Below are positions 58,711 through 64,000 of a stretch of DNA of 64,000 bases, one piece after another. The position numbers and the translations under genes were made by a program. Source of the stretch: BOG-938 sp035524315 (GTDB lineage: Bacteria; Pseudomonadota; Alphaproteobacteria; Caulobacterales; Caulobacteraceae). The DNA is taken from contig DATKPD010000078.1 in NCBI GenBank assembly GCA_035524315.1, forward strand, positions 1 through 64,000, in the 5' to 3' direction. Each line of letters starts with the position of its first letter. The first letter of the stretch is position 1. The notes under the pieces were generated by a model. It did no database searches, was not told the origin of the DNA, and worked only from the letters and a program-made list of their open reading frames with translations.

Positions 58711-58976
58711 GGCGGAACTCCGAGAGGCGAGACGAAGCCGGAGGCGCGGCGCGGGTTCGGCGCGACCGCCCCATCCTAGCCGACCGACAGGCCGGGCGCA
58801 CCCGAAGCCGGCTGACGAATCCGGTCCGCGCGGCCCATCGCTCGCGAAGCCCCTAAAATCGGCTATCCAATTGTCAGCGATCTTGTCTACATATCCGCAT
58901 CGGAAAGCCGCGCCCATCACGTGCGTTAGCGAACGCTCCGGCCTTAGACCTCGAGAAACGAGAAGGTTTTACAGGA
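58711..58976. promoter_or_regulatory. Divergent promoter region of the oxidoreductase and MFS copy 2
   Basis: 266 bases. The AT-richer part (58860-58895) holds TATCCAATTGTC and TTGTCTACAT, a TGT-CT-ACA palindrome. TATCCAATT also occurs, in reverse, upstream of the lactonase paralog at 61636-61644. The site may be a shared operator. Confidence 0.35.
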
Positions 58977-60305
58977 ATGCCAGACGCAGCGCCTATGAGC
59001 GACGTGGAGCGGCGCACGCAGTCCAAGGTCAAGCTCTACATGCTGACCTACATCATCGCGGGACAGTTCTTCGTCCAGCTGGATCGGACCAACATCGGCT
59101 TCGCCCAACTGACCATGAGCCGCGAACTGGCCATTTCGGCCACGGCGTTCGGCTTTGCCTCGGGCATCTTCGCCCTGGCGGCCTTCTTCGTTCAGGTGCC
59201 CGCGGGCCTTCTATTCCAACGCTTCGGCGCGCGGCGTTGGCTGACGTCGATCATGATCGCCTGGGGCTTGTGCGTGGTCGCCCAGGCCTTCGCCACCAAC
59301 CAGACCCAACTGATCGTGCTGCGCTTCCTGTTGGGCGCGCTGGAGGCCGGCTACGTGCCCGGCGTCTATGTGCTGGTGAGCCTGTGGTTCAAGGGCAACA
59401 ACCACGGCGTGGCGATCTCGGGCCTGCAGATCGGGGCCGCCGCGTCGGGCGTGCTGGGCGCGCCGTTCGCCGGCTGGATCCTGGGCCAGTCGGTGCTGCG
59501 GCTGTCCGGCTGGCGCAGCCTGTTCTTTGTCGAAGGCGGCGTCACCGTGCTGTGGGCCTTGGTCGCGTTGTACATCCTCTACGACGGGCCCGAGCAGGCG
59601 ATCTGGCTCAAGTCGGATGAACGGACCTTCCTCAACCAGGACATCGCCGCCTACCAGGCTAAGAAGATCGCCGATGGCGCCGTCGAGAAGGCCACCTTGT
59701 GGGAGGCGTTGAAGGACCTGCGCATCGTCGCGCTGATCTTGTCCTACACCTGCGCCGGATGGGTCTCGGCCACCTTCGCCTTCTTCATTCCCACCCTGCT
59801 GAAGATCGCGGGCAAGGGCCTGGACAACCAGACGGTCGGGTTCATGGCTATGGGCCCCTACCTGGTGATGGCCGTGGTCGCCTTCACCTGGGGCGCCCAC
59901 GCCGACAAGACCGAGCGACATTGGCACTGCGTGCTGCCCCTGCTGGTCGGGGCTGCGGGCGTCATCATGTATCCCCTCGCCTCGACCCCGCTAATGGCCA
60001 TGGGCTCGCTGGCCCTGGTTCAGGCCGGCAGCACGGGTTTCTTCGTCAACTTCTGGCCGACCTGCCACCTGATCGTGGGTAAGGATACCATCGCCAAGAC
60101 CACGGCGATGATCAACGCGGGCACCCACATCGGCAGTTTCGTCGCGCCGATCGTGTTCGGTTACGCGTTGGACCTGACCGGCAAGACGACGCTCGGTCTC
60201 TACATCTGCGTGGTGATGATGATGATCAACTTCGTGATCATGAACATCTTCTTCTTCAACTACAAAGCTCAGCTCAAGAAGCGCGCGGCGGTTTCCGCCG
60301 CCTAG
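58977..60305 (+). CDS. MFS transporter, ACS type, copy 2
   Basis: A 442-residue paralog of the carrier at 50047, with FVQLDRTNIGFAQLTM, RRWLTSIMIAWG, RFLLGALEAGYVPGVYV, WRSLFFVEGGVTVLWALVALYIL, YTCAGWVSATFAFFIPTLL and NFWPTCHLIVGKDTIAKTTAMI all matching. The ATG follows AGAAGG. The 12-helix layout and length are normal. The central loop is longer and more polar than in copy 1, which could reflect different substrate handling. It is divergent from the 6PGDH-fold gene and convergent with lactonase paralog 2. Confidence 0.9.
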   Translation: MPDAAPMSDVERRTQSKVKLYMLTYIIAGQFFVQLDRTNIGFAQLTMSRELAISATAFGFASGIFALAAFFVQVPAGLLFQRFGARRWLTSIMIAWGLCVVAQAFATNQTQLIVLRFLLGALEAGYVPGVYVLVSLWFKGNNHGVAISGLQIGAAASGVLGAPFAGWILGQSVLRLSGWRSLFFVEGGVTVLWALVALYILYDGPEQAIWLKSDERTFLNQDIAAYQAKKIADGAVEKATLWEALKDLRIVALILSYTCAGWVSATFAFFIPTLLKIAGKGLDNQTVGFMAMGPYLVMAVVAFTWGAHADKTERHWHCVLPLLVGAAGVIMYPLASTPLMAMGSLALVQAGSTGFFVNFWPTCHLIVGKDTIAKTTAMINAGTHIGSFVAPIVFGYALDLTGKTTLGLYICVVMMMINFVIMNIFFFNYKAQLKKRAAVSAA

Positions 60306-60342
60306 GCGTCCCGCGAGTTCTTCATGTTGTTTAGCCGGGGGG

Positions 60343-61611
60343 TCAGACGGGCAGCGTCATCATCCGGACCCACAGCTGCTGGTCCTGGTCGGTGGTCTCC
60401 ACGTCGTACTTGCGTACGAAGGTCAGGCGGCCGTCGTCGCCGATCCGAAATACGCTGAGCGCCGCCGGCACGTGACGCACCGCCTCGCCATCGCGCACCC
60501 ACATGTCGAGCATGGTCGCGGCGACCAGCAACTTGCCGGTAGGATCGATGGTGAAGGCGCGCACGTGGAACCCCTGGGGGTCGATGTGCTGGACCAGGGT
60601 CGGCTCGCCTGTGGCCGGGTCGATTGAGAACACCGCGATGCTGTTCTCGCCGCCGGCGAACACCGGCTTGCCGTTGAACGGCACGGTGTTGCTGGCTCGG
60701 TTGGAGACATAGACCGTGTGGCCGCGCGGATGCACGTGGATCGCCCCGGCCAGGGTCAAGGCCGGGTCGCTGGTCGTGTCGCTGGTCGTGGTCTTTACGA
60801 AGGACGGCTCGGGGGCGAAGCCGTCGCCGACGATGTGGTGCATCATCAACTGGTTCTCGCGTTCCAGCGCCACATAGACCCACGGCTGGGTGGGGTGGAA
60901 ATCCAAGTGCCTCGGCCCGTAGCCGTAGCCGCCCTTGCCGCCGACGGCGATGCTCTGGAGCGGGGCAAGCTGGCCCTGGTCGAAGGTGAACAGCTTGAGC
61001 GCCCCGGGATATTCCGGCTTCTTGGCGTTGGCGTTGATGCCGCGCGTGACCATCACCACCGAGCGGTTGGACGGCAAGGCGCGGATTTGGTGAGGGAATA
61101 TGCCCAGGTCCAGCTTGGCGGCCTGGGCGATCTGCGGCCCCACCGTGCCGTCGGCGTTGATCGTGTTCACGCTCAGATTGGCCGGGGCGCTGTAGCAGGT
61201 AAAGGCGTAGCGGCCCGTGGCGTCGACGCTGTTGTTGATCGGGCGCTGGCTCAGGACGGCCGGTTCGCCGTGCATCGACACCGCGCCATCGCGGCCGACG
61301 CTGACGGCGCACAGGCGGTGGACATTTCCAGTAACGGTCAAGGCGCCCGGCACGGCGTCGCTGGTCGAGGCGTAGAGGTAGCGATCGGTCGGATGGGGCC
61401 AGACGTATTGGATGATCGACGGCAGCGGCAGGGTCGCCCGCTGGGTGAGGGTCGCCGCCTCCACGTCCACGTCGTAGTGCGTCAGCCGCGCGCCGACGGT
61501 GTTGTAGAGCGCCACGCGGGGCTTACGCGCGCGCGACTTGGCCACGGCGCGGGTCGCAACGGCCGCCAGGCTCGCCCCGGCGAGCGCGACGTTGAACTTT
61601 CTGCGATTCAT
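60343..61611 (-). CDS. Tat-exported lactonase-fold beta-propeller
   Basis: A 422-residue propeller of the Pgl/YbhE lactonase superfamily with a twin-arginine leader (MNRRKFNVALAGASLAAVAT). Blade motifs match the cytoplasmic copy at 48757: LTHYDVDVEAATLTQRATL, QYVWPHPTDRYLYAST, GYGPRHLDFHPTQPWVYVAL, HVHPRGHTVYVSNR and GFHVRAFTIDPTGKLLVAAT. Export places it in the periplasm, where it could open sugar or aromatic lactones before uptake. A candidate sigma-70 promoter lies 30-60 bases upstream. Neighbours: convergent MFS copy 2, and the paralogous receptor upstream. Confidence 0.85.
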   Translation of the reverse strand: MNRRKFNVALAGASLAAVATRAVAKSRARKPRVALYNTVGARLTHYDVDVEAATLTQRATLPLPSIIQYVWPHPTDRYLYASTSDAVPGALTVTGNVHRLCAVSVGRDGAVSMHGEPAVLSQRPINNSVDATGRYAFTCYSAPANLSVNTINADGTVGPQIAQAAKLDLGIFPHQIRALPSNRSVVMVTRGINANAKKPEYPGALKLFTFDQGQLAPLQSIAVGGKGGYGYGPRHLDFHPTQPWVYVALERENQLMMHHIVGDGFAPEPSFVKTTTSDTTSDPALTLAGAIHVHPRGHTVYVSNRASNTVPFNGKPVFAGGENSIAVFSIDPATGEPTLVQHIDPQGFHVRAFTIDPTGKLLVAATMLDMWVRDGEAVRHVPAALSVFRIGDDGRLTFVRKYDVETTDQDQQLWVRMMTLPV

Positions 61612-61638
61612 AAGCTTGGTCCTTGGCCTTCGTATAAT

Positions 61639-61668
61639 TGGATATCAGGGGCCTCTCGTGGGGATCAA
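61639..61668 (-). promoter_or_regulatory. Candidate sigma-70 promoter of the exported lactonase gene
   Basis: On the minus strand TTGATC (61668-61663) and TATCCA (61644-61639) are separated by 18 bases, about 30 bases ahead of the lactonase ATG. It is near consensus for -35/-10. The -10 overlaps the TATCCAATT element also found at 58864. Confidence 0.3.
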
Positions 61669-61840
61669 CCATCGGCGCCGGCCCGAGCCTCGCCTCGCCC
61701 GTTCGGCCATACGCCAGCAACGACAAGCCGCTCACGATGGTGGCCCCGCCCGGCGGCAAGCCGAAGATAGGGGCGAAAAAAGGAAACGGGCGGGGGCCCG
61801 TGTAGGCCGCCGCGCCCGGCAGTGAACGCACACCGAGAGC

Positions 61841-64000
61841 CTAGAATTTCGCGCGGCCGCCAATGAGGAAGTAACGGCCGACCGCGTCGTCGCCAGGGTA
61901 GAAGCCGACGCCGCCGCTGCCCGCGCTGCTGGCGAACGGGCTGGCGCTCGCGGCCGGCGCGTAGGTCGGCGGGATCTGGTTGAACACGTTCTGAATGTTC
62001 AGATAGAGCTCCAGGCCTTTCTTGAGCGTGTAGGAGAAATTCACACTCGAGAACGACGCGGCCGCGACCGTTTCACTACCCGGCGCCACCTGATAGCCCA
62101 GCAGCGGATCGACGTTTGCCAGCGTGCTGCGGTAGCGGGTCGACCAATCGACACGGAACTGGTCGGTGAAGTTATAGCTGATGTTAACCTGCACGCGGAT
62201 CTTGGGGATCGAAACGCCCGCGGCGTCGGTCGTGGGATAGCTCGGTTGCAGCGACCGCACGGTCGGCTGGTAGGTGCCGAGGGCGCGGATCACGAACGGA
62301 TGATCGAACAGGATGGTATGGTAGTTGCCCTCCAGATCGACGCCCTGGCTGGTCACCTTGGCGATGTTGAGCGGCAGCGAGGTGTAGAACAGGGTGGCGT
62401 TGTTCGACGCGACCATGTTGGCCGCGGTACGGCTGAAGCCGCCCGGCCGGGTCTGCAACTGACAGTACGGCGAGGAGCCGCCGCTGGCATAACAGGCGTT
62501 CTGGCTGGCCAGGGCCGAGCCATCGACCGTGGTGATGGCGTTGTCGATCTCGATGTTGAAGTAGTCGACCGACAGGCTGACGCTGGGGATCGGCTTGAAC
62601 ACCGCGCCGGCGGTGGTGGTGTAGCCTACTTCCGGCTGCAGGTTCGGGTTGCCGCCCACGGCCTGGGTGGCGGTGTAGCCATTGGTCCCGATCACGCCGC
62701 CGGTCAGATAGTCGGTGCCCGCCGACAGGCCCTGGGTGCGGCCCGGCAGGAACAGTTCGCTGAGGTTGGGCGCGCGGAAGTCGCGCGAGCGCGTGGCGCG
62801 CACCGTCAGTTCGTCGTTCACGTGCCAGTCCATCCCGACTTTCCAGGTGGTGGCGTCGAAATCACGCGTCACATAGGGCGTGCCCTGCAGAACGTTGCCG
62901 CGCGACTCATAGCCGGCATAGCGCACCGCGAAGTTGAGGGCGGCTGATTGGGCCAGCGGCATGTCCTTTAGCAGGGGCACTTCGCCTTCGAACGCGCCTT
63001 CGGTGACCATCTGCGACACGGGCGTACGGGCGGCGGTGCCGTTGGGATAGATGCTCGTGGTGCCGATGTTGGTGGCCGACTGCTGCACGCACGAGGTGCG
63101 CGTAGGCAGGATGCCCAGGGCGTTGCAGTCCAGGGCCGAGACGTTGGCCGGCGGACCCTGGCTGGTCAGGCTGTAGTTCAGGTTTCGCCATTCACCCGAC
63201 ACGGCCAATGTGATGGGACCGGCCCAGTCGTTGATCGGCGATCCGCTCAGGCTGCCCGACACGTCCTGCATATCGGTGGTGCCGGTATAGACCGTCGGCT
63301 GAAGCACATAGTTGATCATCGCCTGAGTCAGCGAGGTCGGACCGAAGGGGTTCAACGGAACGCAGCCCGGGAACGCGGCCGCGTACTGCGGCTGGGTGTC
63401 GACCCAGCACGTCGGCGTTCCGTTGACGTTGACCGAGTCCAGGGCCGCGAACAGGCGCGCTGTGTTCCAGGTCTCGTTGGCGGTGTTGGACTGGGTCACG
63501 TGGCTTTCGGTGCCCGACACTTCCCAGTTGTAGCGCTCCAGGAAATCGCCCTTGAAGCCTGTGTTCACGTAGACGTTGTTGTTGGTGTAGTTGGTGTTGG
63601 ACGGATTGACGTTGGCCGTCGAGAAGTACTTGCCGAGATTGAAGGTCGCCGGCTGATTGTTTGGAAGCAGGCCGGTCGCGGGATTGGCGGTGGGTGCGAT
63701 AAGCGTCAAATCCGCCGCCGGCAGGAAGGCGTTGCTCGACGTCAGCTTAAATCCGTTGCCTAGGGCCGAGGAGGCGCTGGATCCATTGGCGCGCACGTTG
63801 GCGAGCCAGGTGAACTGATGCTCCAGGTCGTAGAAGGTGGATAGGTAGTAGTGGATGTGGTCGGTCACGTCGAAGTCGAAGCGGCCATAGACCTGGGTCA
63901 GATCCTGCTTGGCCACCATTGACACCAGCTGGGTGTTATAGCCGCCGTTGCCGCCGAGCTGGGTGCTGGCGGTGCCGGGGACCGCCATGCCAGCCACAAA
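61841..64000 (-). CDS. TonB-dependent receptor, 5' end outside window
   Basis: The last 720 residues, plug remnant and barrel, of a large receptor; the start and signal lie beyond 64000. The barrel closely follows that of the receptor at 52074: VNDELTVRATRSRDFRAPNLSELF, GGNPNLQPEVGYTTTAGAVFKP, SLSVDYFNIEIDNAITTV, CYASGGSSPYCQLQTRPGG and VTSQGVDLEGNYHT. It ends GGRAKF, the usual aromatic terminus. It completes the second receptor/MFS/lactonase module. The imported ligand is unknown. Confidence 0.92.
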   Translation of the reverse strand, partial: FVAGMAVPGTASTQLGGNGGYNTQLVSMVAKQDLTQVYGRFDFDVTDHIHYYLSTFYDLEHQFTWLANVRANGSSASSALGNGFKLTSSNAFLPAADLTLIAPTANPATGLLPNNQPATFNLGKYFSTANVNPSNTNYTNNNVYVNTGFKGDFLERYNWEVSGTESHVTQSNTANETWNTARLFAALDSVNVNGTPTCWVDTQPQYAAAFPGCVPLNPFGPTSLTQAMINYVLQPTVYTGTTDMQDVSGSLSGSPINDWAGPITLAVSGEWRNLNYSLTSQGPPANVSALDCNALGILPTRTSCVQQSATNIGTTSIYPNGTAARTPVSQMVTEGAFEGEVPLLKDMPLAQSAALNFAVRYAGYESRGNVLQGTPYVTRDFDATTWKVGMDWHVNDELTVRATRSRDFRAPNLSELFLPGRTQGLSAGTDYLTGGVIGTNGYTATQAVGGNPNLQPEVGYTTTAGAVFKPIPSVSLSVDYFNIEIDNAITTVDGSALASQNACYASGGSSPYCQLQTRPGGFSRTAANMVASNNATLFYTSLPLNIAKVTSQGVDLEGNYHTILFDHPFVIRALGTYQPTVRSLQPSYPTTDAAGVSIPKIRVQVNISYNFTDQFRVDWSTRYRSTLANVDPLLGYQVAPGSETVAAASFSSVNFSYTLKKGLELYLNIQNVFNQIPPTYAPAASASPFASSAGSGGVGFYPGDDAVGRYFLIGGRAKF

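Overview
The window is a GC-rich chromosomal segment, most likely from an alphaproteobacterium of the Caulobacterales (Caulobacter/Phenylobacterium type). That placement is inferred from strongly GC-biased codon use, ATGA-coupled operons, an EcfG-like sigma factor, several large TonB-dependent receptors and many exported hydrolases. No rRNA, tRNA, insertion sequence, phage gene or CRISPR array was seen. About 50 genes are supported, two of them cut by the window ends.

Layout. (1) 1-10.7 kb, minus strand: a near-complete type II secretion operon in the order gspI-J-L-M-(C/N-like)-D-(K-like)-G-O-E-F, almost every junction overlapping. It runs on into a VirB1-like lytic transglycosylase and a truncated exported protein. 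(2) 10.9-19.6 kb: exported oxidative or ligand-binding proteins (two cupins, a PQQ-type sugar dehydrogenase, an ABM-fold monooxygenase, a beta-propeller, a cytochrome c fused to helix-hairpin-helix motifs), a TPR/2-oxoglutarate oxygenase, a Tat-exported DapA-like aldolase and UppP. (3) 19.9-27.9 kb: a tannase-family esterase, a GNAT acetyltransferase, and a purine-like set (8-oxoguanine-deaminase-type amidohydrolase, TonB receptor, NCS2 permease). (4) 28.2-41.1 kb, plus strand: a ten-gene sugar operon with transketolase, a transaldolase-phosphoglucose isomerase fusion, Gnd, Zwf, a HAD phosphatase, class I aldolase, Rpe, ManA, a HAD-type phosphomannomutase-like protein and a GH130 phosphorylase. 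Together these could feed mannose 1-phosphate from mannoside phosphorolysis through mannose 6-phosphate and fructose 6-phosphate into an oxidative pentose phosphate cycle. (5) 41.2-48.8 kb, plus strand: two paralogous exported alpha/beta hydrolases around a type-B carboxylesterase, then a second tannase-family enzyme and a PepSY membrane protein. (6) 48.8-64 kb: two related uptake/catabolism modules. The first is TonB receptor, isochorismatase-like protein, MFS transporter and cytoplasmic lactonase-fold propeller. The second is a paralogous MFS transporter, a Tat-exported lactonase-fold propeller and a TonB receptor. Between them lie a LysR regulator with two DNA-binding domains, an EcfG-like sigma factor, two small proteins and a 6PGDH-fold oxidoreductase.

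How it fits together (inference): the window looks like an accessory nutrient-scavenging region for plant-derived esters, aromatic or sugar lactones and mannosides. Type II secretion and exported esterases would work outside the inner membrane, TonB receptors would bring products through the outer membrane, MFS/NCS2 carriers through the inner membrane, and the pentose phosphate operon would handle sugar phosphates. The best candidates for something undescribed are the duplicated receptor/MFS/lactonase modules with the tandem-HTH LysR regulator, the exported cytochrome-HhH cluster, the Tat-exported DapA-like protein and the mannoside-to-pentose-phosphate operon.
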